Positions 26,678-35,159 of a stretch of 64,000 nt of DNA are shown here, one piece after another. Both the position numbers and the translations under genes were made by a program. The notes beneath the pieces are model-generated. The model saw only the letters and a program-made list of their open reading frames with translations. It had not been told where the DNA came from and made no database searches. The DNA is taken from NCBI GenBank assembly GCA_024278175.1, contig JAJRTS010000061.1, forward strand, positions 1 through 64,000, given 5' to 3'. Within the stretch, counting starts at the first letter, position 1. The number at the start of each line of letters is the position of its first letter. This stretch comes from Gemmatimonadales bacterium. GTDB taxonomy: Bacteria > Gemmatimonadota > Glassbacteria > GWA2-58-10.

Positions 26678-27864
26678 CGATTTTTCCCGCCTTTTCGTCC
26701 GGCGGCCACCTGCCCGCAGAGTTCCCGGTAGATTTCCGCTTCCTGACGTTCGCTACGGTCCGCGTCCACACTTTTTACTCTCCGGCGCAATTGTTCGCCA
26801 CTCGTTTGCCTGAGGGCCGGGTCCCGTTCCAGGCGAGTGAACGCATCGAGATAGCCTGCGGGCGATGGCTCGACCACCTCGGCCAGCTCACCGACCACTT
26901 CCGGCTCCGGCTCCCACAGCGGACGGTTGACAACTACGGGCAGAGCGCTGGCCGCGGCCTCCAGCACCGGGATACACACGCCGGGGTGGGTGATACAGAT
27001 CGCGAAAACATGATGGGTGCGGTACAACTCCGGCAGGTGCTCGTGCTGTACCCGCCGGATAAACTCCACCCTGTCGCTGATCCCCAGAGCTGCGGCCAGC
27101 TCAACCAGCCGTTGATGGAACGGCCCATCGCCGACCAGCGTCATCCGGGTGTGCTCCATCCGGCTCAGAGCCATCAGCAGCGGTTCCGGGTCCTTGCCAG
27201 CGAACTGTCTGCCCACAGTGAGGATTCTCAGCGGCCCCGCCGCGGGGTTCTGCTGACGGCTTCCGGGCTGGAAGCTGTTAAGATCGACCCGGTTGTAGAT
27301 CACGCTGATCCCGCCGTCGCGCCAGCGCGCGGCCTCCAGCGCGGGAAACCGGTAGGCGCAGACAACGTGGCTCGCCCGGCCGATACTGGTACGGTTCAGC
27401 CCCAGCAGCGAGTGGGCGGCCTGATATAACCCGCGCGCCGAGAGCAGGAAGCGCGGGCCGTGGATTCGGACGTTGCGCCGCAGGTTATAATCGGCGTGGA
27501 TGCTGACCACGCTGGCTGCCCCGCATTCCCGCGCGGTCTTTACCGCCAGCCAGCCCATCAGCAGAGGGTTATAGCCACGCACCACCTGCGCCGCCGAGCA
27601 GGAAACGAAGTCCCGCGCCCGGCGCAGAACCCGCTGCCAGCCCAGCGGTCCGGGCCGTCCCAGCGGGTGGATACTGACCTCGGCCCTGCCCGCCATCTTC
27701 CGCGCGGCCTCGATTCCCGAGTCCCGCTCCGCCAGCGGGAGCACCAGCACCCTGTCAAAAAAGTCGCAGGGGTTGAAATACCTGTCCTTGACCTCGCCCT
27801 TGGCCTCGTAACGCTCCAGCGGGTCGTTGGGGATCACCACAAGTGTTCTGGTTTCTGGTTTCAC
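26674..27864 (-). CDS. Glycosyltransferase, GT4-like
   Basis: A 396-residue GT-B glycosyltransferase. The C-terminal half has ILTVGRQFAGKDPEPLL, LVGDGPFHQRLVEL, VEFIRRVQHEHLPELY and an E-x7-E-like PGVCIPVLEAAASALPVV, the nucleotide-sugar-binding face of GT4 enzymes. The start is the GTG at 27864, giving a GTGA overlap with the upstream gene's stop. The 21 codons further upstream in frame lie inside that gene. It is the second gene of the minus-strand glycan operon. Donor and acceptor unknown. Confidence 0.9.
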   Translation of the reverse strand: MKPETRTLVVIPNDPLERYEAKGEVKDRYFNPCDFFDRVLVLPLAERDSGIEAARKMAGRAEVSIHPLGRPGPLGWQRVLRRARDFVSCSAAQVVRGYNPLLMGWLAVKTARECGAASVVSIHADYNLRRNVRIHGPRFLLSARGLYQAAHSLLGLNRTSIGRASHVVCAYRFPALEAARWRDGGISVIYNRVDLNSFQPGSRQQNPAAGPLRILTVGRQFAGKDPEPLLMALSRMEHTRMTLVGDGPFHQRLVELAAALGISDRVEFIRRVQHEHLPELYRTHHVFAICITHPGVCIPVLEAAASALPVVVNRPLWEPEPEVVGELAEVVEPSPAGYLDAFTRLERDPALRQTSGEQLRRRVKSVDADRSERQEAEIYRELCGQVAAGRKGGKNR

Positions 27865-29000
27865 CCGGCGGCTCCCCCGCCCGGCGGGCGCAGCAAGCGG
27901 ACAAAGCGTTCGCCCAGCACGTTCCAATCGAATTCTTTAACCGCTTCGAGGCAGTGGCGTCCGCCGGCGGCCAGCAGGTCGGGATTGTCGCGGAAACGCT
28001 CCAGCAGCCCGGCGGTTTCCTCGGCAGTGCGCGCGATAAGCAGCGCTTGCGGCGCCCGGGCCGCCAGCCTTCGCAGTTCCCGGCAGGGGGTGCCGATCAC
28101 CGGCCTGCCCGCGGCCCAGTACTCGAACAACTTGACCGGGCAGACCCTGTCGGTGAGGGCGTTGACCGTAAAAGGTATAAGGCAGATATCAGCATGAGCC
28201 AGTTGCCCGAACACCTGTTCGTGGCTCAGCGCGCCGGTCAGTTCCACATTGGTCAGCCCGGCGGCGCGCTCCCTGATCCGGTCCCCCTGTGGGCCGTCGC
28301 CGATCAGCACGAACCTGGCCCAGCGGCAGGCGGCGGCGGCGCGCAGCACCAGCTCGAAATCCACCCACTCGCCGAACGCTCCGGCGAACGCCACCGTAAA
28401 GCGCGAATTTTTGTTCCCGGCCCGGCTTCCAGCAAGAAAATCTGTGGCTTTTGCCAGATTGACTCCGTTTGGAATCAACTCGGCGCGGGCGGTGAGCGCC
28501 TTCAGGTCTTCGAGCAGGGGACCGCTGGTGGCCACACTGCCGGCGGTGGCCAGCCGGGCCGTGGCCCGCAGGCCGAACCGGGAAGCCCGGCGCGCCAGCG
28601 GGCTGTCGATTATCTCCGGCCGGTCGGCGTAAACGAACAGCGACCTTTTGCCTGTCAGCCTGCACCAGAGCAGGGCCAGCAGCGTACCGACCGGGTAATA
28701 GGTCACCATTGCCCGCGCGCCGCCGCTGGCCACGGCCCACAGGTTGCGCAGTTCCATGATCAGGCCGTAGCGCGCCCCGGGCCGGAACGGGCAGTTTCTG
28801 CGCCGGACCCTTACGCCACGGGGCAGGAGATAGGCTTGGGTGTCGATAAAAGAACTCTTTTCCGCTCCGGGCGGCAGGAGCGGATCGAACCAGTCGATCT
28901 CGAAGCTGCCCGAGAGGTGGCTGGCAAGCTCGGGCCCGTGGCCCCATACGCTGCCCCAGACAACCGGGCCGATGAAGGCGATTTTTTCACGTTCAGGCAA
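27861..29000 (-). CDS. Glycosyltransferase, GT4-like, first gene of glycan operon
   Basis: A 379-residue GT-B glycosyltransferase. An N-terminal IAFIGPVVWGSVWGHGPEL, then SGPLLEDLKALTARAELIPNGVN, VAFAGAFGEWVDFELVL, FVLIGDGPQGDRIRE and CPVKLFEYWAAGRPVIGT complete the GT4 pattern. The TTG at 29000 is preferred: GGAG lies eight bases upstream and the family motif begins immediately after it. An ATG at 29108 would add 36 residues without a good RBS. It is divergent from the GT-C/TPR gene, so operon promoters should lie between 29001 and 29273. Confidence 0.85.
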   Translation of the reverse strand: MPEREKIAFIGPVVWGSVWGHGPELASHLSGSFEIDWFDPLLPPGAEKSSFIDTQAYLLPRGVRVRRRNCPFRPGARYGLIMELRNLWAVASGGARAMVTYYPVGTLLALLWCRLTGKRSLFVYADRPEIIDSPLARRASRFGLRATARLATAGSVATSGPLLEDLKALTARAELIPNGVNLAKATDFLAGSRAGNKNSRFTVAFAGAFGEWVDFELVLRAAAACRWARFVLIGDGPQGDRIRERAAGLTNVELTGALSHEQVFGQLAHADICLIPFTVNALTDRVCPVKLFEYWAAGRPVIGTPCRELRRLAARAPQALLIARTAEETAGLLERFRDNPDLLAAGGRHCLEAVKEFDWNVLGERFVRLLRPPGGGAAG

Positions 29001-29273
29001 GCGCGGCGCTCCGAAAAAGCAGTAAAAATAAGCAGATACGCGTGAGAACCCCGTTGCGGGGGACGCGTGAATCAGATACAAAATACATGCCGGCCGGGCG
29101 CTCAACAACTGTTTCAGCGCTGGCCGGGCGCGCCCGGGGGCTTACAGACGCTTTACTGGCGGTATGGCCCGTCAGGGCTTACCTTTTGCAAGAATGAGGC
29201 CCGGAACCCATCATTCCGAATTTTGGCCGAGCCGGACGAAACAAAATCAATCATTGAGCCTGGACCTGCTGCG

Positions 29274-31634
29274 ATGACTCAGGGACGCGAGAGTTTTACC
29301 AAGGGGCGGGGAGTGCTGGTAGTACTCCTGCTGGCGGTGTTCGCGGTTGGTTGGGGTGTGCTTAATAACGGGTTCGTCAACTATGACGATCCCCAGTTGC
29401 TGCTGAATCCCGGAGCGGCCGGCAAGTTGCTGCCGACCTACGGTAATCTGGCCGACTGGTTGCTTCCCTCGGTGGGCAAGGCCTGGCTGCCGTTGCGCTT
29501 CATGCTGTTTTCAATCCTCTACTCGCTGATCGGACCCACGGCCTGGGTGTACCATCTGGTCAGCCTGCTGCTTTATGCCCTCGTCTGCTGCCAGGTGTAT
29601 CTGCTGGCCCACCGTCTGCTGGCCTGGGACGGGTATACAACCGGCGGGCAACCCTGGAAACTGGAGCGGAACAACTTCTGGCCCTTACTGGCTGCAATCG
29701 TGTTCGCCCTCTGCCCGCTGAACGTGGAGTCCCTGGCCTGGGTCAGCGCGGTCAAGGACTTGCAGTTGGCGTTCTGCTGGCTGGCGTTTGTGCTGAGTGT
29801 TGTCGGCCCCGACGGGCTTCGGTTGCGGGGCAACCGCAAGGCGCTGATTTTTCTGTTGCTGGCCCTGGCCGCCAAGCCCGCGGCTGTTGTGCTGCCGCTG
29901 CTGGCGGTTGCGCTGGTGGTCCTGGGTCCCTACCGGGTCGGCAGAGAGGAAATTCCCTGGAAGCCTGCCGCGGTGCTGGTGGCGGTATTGCTGCTGTTCA
30001 TGGTCTACCTGCTGCCCCACGTGGCGCGGATGCAGATCTACGCTCATCCCGGCGGTTTCGGCTCCACACTGGCCGGGGCGCTTAAAGTTCTTTTCGCCTA
30101 CGCGGGTTCTTTTCTGGCGCCGGTCGATTTGAGCGTACGCTATCTGGTCAGGGTGCCGCTGACGATGTTGGAACCGTTCACGATAGCGCGGGCGGCCACG
30201 CTGGCGGTGCTTTGCCTGGCGTTCTGGAGAATGCGCGCAGTTGGCAGGTACTTTCCGTTGGTGGGGCTGGTATGGTGCCTGCTGGCTTTCCTGCCCACCA
30301 GCGGCGTGGTGCCGATGGAAATCCTGCGTGCCGATCGTTACGCGTTGACCCTGGTGCCGATATTCGCCGTGGGCCTGGCCTACGGCCTGCGCGAAGTGGC
30401 GCGGGGGTTGAGCGCCCCGGCGGCGAAATTCACCATGGTGGCCGTATGGGTGATCCCGCTGTGCTTCGCCGTGCTGTTCGCGGCCAGGGTGGAGATCTGG
30501 AGCAGCAGCGAAAGCCTGTGGAGCGATGTGCTCCGCGGCCAGAGCGACCACTGGATAGCGCTCAACCATCTGGCGTTCGATGAGCTGGAGCGGGGCGACT
30601 CGGTGGCCGCGCAGGCGGGCTACGAGCAGGCGCTGGCGGCAAATCCCACCTCGGTGGAGGCGCTGACTTCGCTGGCGCTGCTGGTGGAGAAGCGGGGAGA
30701 CCGTCAGCGGGCCGGGGAGTTGCTTACCCGCGCGGCCCGGCTCAAGGAGTTCGACCTGGAAACGACACTGGAGTTATCCCGCTTTTATATTCGTGGAGAC
30801 AGACTGATGGACGCGGCCGGATTGCTGGAAGACCAGGACGCGCAGGGCAGGCAAAGCGCCGAAATGCATTACCTGCTCAGCGTGGTTTACCGCAGGCTGG
30901 GGTATCTGGACAGGGCGGTGGAGCGGTTGAACGCGGCCAGGGCGCTGGAGCCCGGCAACGCGCAATACGATGCCGAGCTGGGCAGGTTGATGATTATGCA
31001 GGGAGATCTCAATGGAGCGCTGGAGATTTTGACCCGTGCCCTGGAGAACGATCCGGAGTTGGTGGAGGCCTATCTCGGATTCGGAGAATTGTTTTACGCC
31101 GCGGGGCAAACCGCCGATGCGGCCCGCTCCTACGGTAGTGCCCTGGCCAGGGAAGCGGACAACCGCGACGCCCTGCTGGGTCTGGCCGGTCTGCTGGGCG
31201 GCGCGGGGAAACTGGACAGCGCCGCGATTGTGCTCGAGCGGCTGGCCGCCCTTCATCCGGGCGACTGCATGGTACTGGCCAACACGGTTGCGCTGCGGCT
31301 CTCGCAGGGTCTGCTCAGCCAGGGAGCGGAGGCTCTCGGGCGGGCGTTGGAGTGCGACAGCACACGCCTGGAGAACTATCTCAACGGCTACGCGCTTTAC
31401 GTTGCGCTTGACAGTCTGGGCAGGGCGGCTGAGATGCTCGACCGGGCGCGGCGGCTCGCGCCGTCATCGCAGGTGCTGGAGGCGCCGGAGCAAGACCTGT
31501 CAGCCAGGACCGGAGCTCCCGCCGACACCGCGATTTATTATCTCTCCGGATATTCATCCACAAGCGGCCGGCGGGTCAGCGCCCGGCAGGCTGCGCAGTT
31601 GCTGGACAGCTTGCGCGGTATTGGCCGGAAATAA
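29274..31634 (+). CDS. GT-C-like multi-pass membrane protein with TPR tail (TMTC-like)
   Basis: A 786-residue protein. Residues ~10-420 contain about ten transmembrane segments. After the first comes NNGFVNYDDPQLLLNP, the acidic-pair loop typical of GT-C enzymes that use lipid-linked sugars. Residues ~440-750 are tetratricopeptide repeats (for example AQAGYEQALAANPTSVEAL, AVERLNAARALEPGNAQYD, ALEILTRALENDPELVEAY). This is the TMTC-like layout, so protein glycosylation is a reasonable guess. The ATG at 29274 fits the family start; its RBS is weak, and the frame is open 69 codons further upstream. It is divergent from the glycan operon. Confidence 0.8.
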   Translation: MTQGRESFTKGRGVLVVLLLAVFAVGWGVLNNGFVNYDDPQLLLNPGAAGKLLPTYGNLADWLLPSVGKAWLPLRFMLFSILYSLIGPTAWVYHLVSLLLYALVCCQVYLLAHRLLAWDGYTTGGQPWKLERNNFWPLLAAIVFALCPLNVESLAWVSAVKDLQLAFCWLAFVLSVVGPDGLRLRGNRKALIFLLLALAAKPAAVVLPLLAVALVVLGPYRVGREEIPWKPAAVLVAVLLLFMVYLLPHVARMQIYAHPGGFGSTLAGALKVLFAYAGSFLAPVDLSVRYLVRVPLTMLEPFTIARAATLAVLCLAFWRMRAVGRYFPLVGLVWCLLAFLPTSGVVPMEILRADRYALTLVPIFAVGLAYGLREVARGLSAPAAKFTMVAVWVIPLCFAVLFAARVEIWSSSESLWSDVLRGQSDHWIALNHLAFDELERGDSVAAQAGYEQALAANPTSVEALTSLALLVEKRGDRQRAGELLTRAARLKEFDLETTLELSRFYIRGDRLMDAAGLLEDQDAQGRQSAEMHYLLSVVYRRLGYLDRAVERLNAARALEPGNAQYDAELGRLMIMQGDLNGALEILTRALENDPELVEAYLGFGELFYAAGQTADAARSYGSALAREADNRDALLGLAGLLGGAGKLDSAAIVLERLAALHPGDCMVLANTVALRLSQGLLSQGAEALGRALECDSTRLENYLNGYALYVALDSLGRAAEMLDRARRLAPSSQVLEAPEQDLSARTGAPADTAIYYLSGYSSTSGRRVSARQAAQLLDSLRGIGRK

Positions 31635-31940
31635 AACTCACAACAGCGCGTAATGGCTGGAGTATTGTGTTATATCCCCCAAGCGCGAATGTGAACAATG
31701 CGTCATATGGCACATGGGAATGATAATAATTATTGTTTCAGGTATCTGAGGAATGATGCTGGAGCAGTTGTATCGTGATGTTATTGTTAAAGATATATGT
31801 TATTCGCCGGTTGTGGTTCAATAAAGTTGTGTTCGGGGTATGTTTTTTGCGAAACGGGAAAAGCAGGTTTACGATAAACACGGAAAACCGATTGTGGGAG
31901 TCTCATTTCTTGATGGTGTCCATTGAACGGAGGTTGATTT
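31635..31940. other. 306-base gap before the first pseudopilin gene
   Basis: An AT-rich leader with no gene I can support. A TGGCAC at about 31708 recalls a sigma-54 -24 box but lacks the matching -12 GC element. The pseudopilin promoter should be here, since the upstream gene is unrelated. Confidence 0.4.
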
Positions 31941-32585
31941 ATGTGGAATTCGAAGGGTTTTACCCTGATCGAGATCATCGTCGCGGTCGCCCTGGTGGCG
32001 ATTCTTTCGGCGGCGGTGGCGCCCAGTGTGCTGAATAATATTTCCCAGGGCCGGATCAGCCGTACTCAGAGCGATGTGCAGGCGATTGCCAGTTCAATCA
32101 TGCGTTTCAAGAGCGACACCGGTAAATACCCGCGCCTGGATAAACCCGAGCAGCCCGATACGCTCGGAGAGGCGTTTGATTTCCTGGCCAGCGGTAATGG
32201 CGATTGGCCGCTGCCATCGGCAAATGGCATCTGGCCTACCGCTTTTCTGCTGGGCAAGGTAAATGCCTCAACTCAGAATCTGGGTAACCATTTGATTCTC
32301 GGTATCGGGGATAACGGTACGGCAGTGAGCGACAGTTATCCTCGCGCTGCCAATCCCGATGACCCGAATGATATTGGTTTCCGGGCGGGATATATCAGCG
32401 CCGATCAGCCCGATCCGTGGGGCAATAAGTATCTGGTCAACGTCGCCCCGTTGGGCAATCCCGGCCAGACGGTCTGGGTTATTTCAGCCGGTCCTAACGG
32501 AGTGCTTGAGACCACCGTGGTGAGTTCCGGTACAGGCGCCGCGGCAACCACAGCCGGTGATGACATCGGGTTCAGGATTCAGTAA
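31941..32585 (+). CDS. Pseudopilin, GspG-like
   Basis: A 214-residue type IV pilin-like protein. The short leader MWNSKG is followed by FTLIEIIVAVALVAILSAAV: prepilin peptidase would cut after G6, with Glu at +5. The C-terminal domain has GspG-like features (a DPWGNKY segment and a GPNG motif near the end). It is placed ahead of the main assembly locus but separated from it by two minus-strand glycosyltransferase genes. It could be a major pseudopilin for that machine. It is followed by a strong terminator, so it is transcribed alone. Confidence 0.9.
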   Translation: MWNSKGFTLIEIIVAVALVAILSAAVAPSVLNNISQGRISRTQSDVQAIASSIMRFKSDTGKYPRLDKPEQPDTLGEAFDFLASGNGDWPLPSANGIWPTAFLLGKVNASTQNLGNHLILGIGDNGTAVSDSYPRAANPDDPNDIGFRAGYISADQPDPWGNKYLVNVAPLGNPGQTVWVISAGPNGVLETTVVSSGTGAAATTAGDDIGFRIQ

Positions 32586-32599
32586 CGACGAGTTAAGTG

Positions 32600-32640
32600 A
32601 AAAAAAGATGGCAGCGGGCCAAACCCCGCTGCCATTTCTT
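32600..32640. terminator. Bidirectional intrinsic terminator
   Basis: An 11-bp stem (ATGGCAGCGGG, 32608-32618, with CCCGCTGCCAT, 32625-32635) has T-rich sequence after it on the plus strand and an A-run (32600-32606) before it, which serves as the U-tract on the minus strand. It lies between the convergent pseudopilin and glycosyltransferase genes. Confidence 0.85.
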
Positions 32641-32656
32641 ATTGCCTGCCGTAATA

Positions 32657-33820
32657 CTACGCATCATCCGCAAGTTGCTTGTAAAGCCTGGCCGTAAGCT
32701 CTATATGGGCGGCGAAGCTGCCGTGTCCGGCCACCGCTGCCGGGTTGGTTGTGGCGGCGGCTTTTGCGAGACCGGAATCTTCGCATGCCCTTAGCAGGCA
32801 CTCAGCCAGCGCGTGGACATCACCCGCAGAGAACAGCAGTCCGTTAGCGCCGTGGTCGATCCAGTCGCGGTTGGCCGGGATATCCGTTACAACCGGCAGG
32901 CACCCGCAGGCCATCGCTTCCAGTAGCGAGATGCTGGCGCCCTCCACAGGGCTGGTCGAGACATAGACCCGGGAGCGGGTCAGTTCATCCGCCAGTTCCC
33001 GCTGGTCCAGTCTGCCGGTGAACTTGATCCGCGATGAGAGGCCGAGCTCATCGGCATCACTCTCCAGCTTTGCCCGCAACGGGCCGTCGCCGGCCACGGT
33101 AACTTTCAGTTCAGGCAGTTTTCCCCGCACTGCCGAAGCCGCCTCCAGCAGGTCTCCAACCCTGTAGAGATCTGTCAGGTTCCTTGTGCTGATAACGGAG
33201 TGAGGTACCCGTTTGCCGATCTCCGGCGCGCAACGGAATACTTCCAGGTCGGCGCCCACCGGCTGAAGGAATATTTTTGATTCGGCTATTCCCGCTTCGA
33301 CCATCCAGCGGGAAATTTCTCCATTCACGCTGATAATCCGCCCGCTACGCCCGGCCACGGTCAGGAAAGCTTTGCGAAAGATGCCACCGCGTCCGGCCGC
33401 CATCCGCCAGTCCGAACCGTGGACTGTCAGCAGCAGGGGCCTGCTGCTGAGCGCGGAAGCCGCCATCGCGATTACTCCGGCGGGGAAAGCCCAATGGGCA
33501 TGGATCAGCCGGCAGTCCTGCGCGCGGATAGTGCGCAGGGCGGAATATAGCCCGGAGGCGACAAGGCAGCCGATACGAAGCACCGGTGCACGCTTGTATT
33601 CGATCAGCAGTTTCTGGGCGGAGGGAAACGGGAAACGAAGCACGTCGTGCGAGGGCAACTGTTCTGACGGCAGACTGTTGCGGAAAATCCGGGGCGCCAG
33701 CACGTGGGAGCGCCAGCCCATGCCCGAGAGCGCCTCAGCACTCCGCCGGACGAAAATCCCGTGGTAGGAGCCGGGGAAATCGGGATATGCATTGGTCACT
33801 ACCAGTACGGAAGAACTCAT
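32657..33820 (-). CDS. Glycosyltransferase, GT4-like
   Basis: A 387-residue GT-B glycosyltransferase. Motifs are VLVVTNAYPDFPGSYHGIFVRR near the N-terminus, LIHAHWAFPAGV, LLTVHGSDWR, VTVAGDGPLRAKLE, FTGRLDQREL and the E-rich SPVEGASISLLEAMACGCLPVV, which holds the conserved E-x7-E. The start overlaps the stop of the upstream GT2 gene (ATGA), so the two are translated together. This two-gene unit sits inside the pilus region and could glycosylate pilins or a surface glycan. That role is speculative. Confidence 0.92.
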   Translation of the reverse strand: MSSSVLVVTNAYPDFPGSYHGIFVRRSAEALSGMGWRSHVLAPRIFRNSLPSEQLPSHDVLRFPFPSAQKLLIEYKRAPVLRIGCLVASGLYSALRTIRAQDCRLIHAHWAFPAGVIAMAASALSSRPLLLTVHGSDWRMAAGRGGIFRKAFLTVAGRSGRIISVNGEISRWMVEAGIAESKIFLQPVGADLEVFRCAPEIGKRVPHSVISTRNLTDLYRVGDLLEAASAVRGKLPELKVTVAGDGPLRAKLESDADELGLSSRIKFTGRLDQRELADELTRSRVYVSTSPVEGASISLLEAMACGCLPVVTDIPANRDWIDHGANGLLFSAGDVHALAECLLRACEDSGLAKAAATTNPAAVAGHGSFAAHIELTARLYKQLADDA

Positions 33821-34818
33821 CGCTCACTGTCGTCTTTGCGATCCGAGGCGTGGCGCAGCAGCAGCACTTCTTTCTGCGTCCGGAACAGCTCCCTCTTGAG
33901 CGCTGTGATCTGGGAACTGATAAAGGCAAAACTGGCCATCTGGATACCGGCAAGCAGCAGCAGGACGCTGAGCCAGACAATGGGTCTGGTGGGGTTGAGC
34001 GCCGAGTCGAGATAGAGTTTGAACAGGTAGGCGCCAAACACGAACGAGGTCAGTGTAAAGAGCAACCCCACCACGCCGAACAGGAGGATCGGTTTTTCGT
34101 AGAAGCTGAACATCAGGTGGCTCAACACGGTCACGCGCAGGCTGAGTTTGCTGCTGCCCAGCTTGCGGCTGGCCAGCACGGCCGGTTCCTCCACCAGTTG
34201 CAGGCCCGCGGCCTCGGCCTTGGCCACAATTTCCAGGTGGATTTCCTTGCCGTCGCTGTAGAGTTCGAAACAGTCCAGGGCCTGGCGGCGGTAGCCGCGG
34301 AAAATGCCCGTCACGGTGTAGTAGCGCCGGCCCATCGCCTGGCGCAGCAGGATATTGGCGCATCGGCTGATAAGCAGCCTGAAGGCGCTCACCCCCTCGG
34401 TCCGTCCTCCGGGCATGTAGGGGCTGCCGATCACGATATCCGGTTTGTCGCTGCGGCGAAGGCGTTCGAGCAGGTTGAGAATCTGATCCGGGCTGTAACT
34501 CAGGTCGGCGTCCACGGTGACAACGTACTTGCCAGCCGCGGCTGCCAGGCCGGTGCGCAGCGCATGGCCCCGTCCGCGGTTGGGCGTGTAGCAGGCCACC
34601 CTGACTTCGGGATCGGCTTGCGCGGCCTGTTCCAGCTTTGCGCGGGTATCGTCGGTACTGCCGTCGTCCACGCAGATTACCTCGAAAGCCACGCCTGCCT
34701 GGCGCAGGGTGTCGCAGACCAGCACAGCGGTGCGGCGGGCGTTCTCGCCCTCGTTGTACATCGGGATCACTACACTGAGTTCGGGATTGTCTTGCGGGAG
34801 TGCGGCAGCTTCACCCAT
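33817..34818 (-). CDS. Glycosyltransferase, GT2-like membrane type (DPM/GtrB-like)
   Basis: A 333-residue GT-A enzyme with two C-terminal membrane helices (about 235-295). Motifs are VVIPMYNEGENA, CVDDGSTDDT, the DxD-type TVDADLSYSP, and GSPYMPGG. This matches enzymes that load a sugar onto a polyprenyl phosphate carrier at the inner membrane. The ATG at 34818 has AGGGG five bases upstream and is preferred to an ATG nine codons earlier. It is the first gene of a two-gene operon with the GT4 gene. Confidence 0.9.
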   Translation of the reverse strand: MGEAAALPQDNPELSVVIPMYNEGENARRTAVLVCDTLRQAGVAFEVICVDDGSTDDTRAKLEQAAQADPEVRVACYTPNRGRGHALRTGLAAAAGKYVVTVDADLSYSPDQILNLLERLRRSDKPDIVIGSPYMPGGRTEGVSAFRLLISRCANILLRQAMGRRYYTVTGIFRGYRRQALDCFELYSDGKEIHLEIVAKAEAAGLQLVEEPAVLASRKLGSSKLSLRVTVLSHLMFSFYEKPILLFGVVGLLFTLTSFVFGAYLFKLYLDSALNPTRPIVWLSVLLLLAGIQMASFAFISSQITALKRELFRTQKEVLLLRHASDRKDDSER

Positions 34819-34961
34819 CGAAACCCCTGGGGAGGTTGGTTGCACGCGGGTAAAAACTGGTACATGTGAGCACAGCGCTCCCGCGTTTTGTTTTCTGCAG
34901 CAGTATAAGCGCAGGGTCTTTGCGTGTCAAGCTTACGAGCTGCCTATTGTACACATCCATC

Positions 34962-34990
34962 TTGATAAAATATGGTTGGTATGATATTAT
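34962..34990 (+). promoter_or_regulatory. Promoter for the pilus assembly operon, in a 341-base divergent gap
   Basis: TTGATA (34962-34967), exactly 17 bases, then TATTAT (34985-34990). Each box matches the sigma-70 consensus at 5 of 6 positions. It points to the ATPase gene at 35160, leaving a leader of about 160 bases. The gap 34819-35159 also has to hold the promoter of the opposite glycosyltransferase pair; no other element is clear. Confidence 0.6.
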
Positions 34991-35159
34991 AATTCAAATA
35001 GTTGGAACTGATCTTTAATTCTGCAGATAGGCCGTTGCGGCAAGTGCAAAGCGGGAAAACCGTTACAGCCCATCGCGCTTGAGAATGAAATATCAAAGCG
35101 GCACTTGCCCGGCTCATTATGCCGCGGCAGGGTTCGTTGCCACCGGGGGGGAACACCAG

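Noticed and set aside
31703-31725. A sigma-54-like TGGCAC upstream of the pseudopilin
   Set aside because: The -12 GC element at the required spacing is missing.
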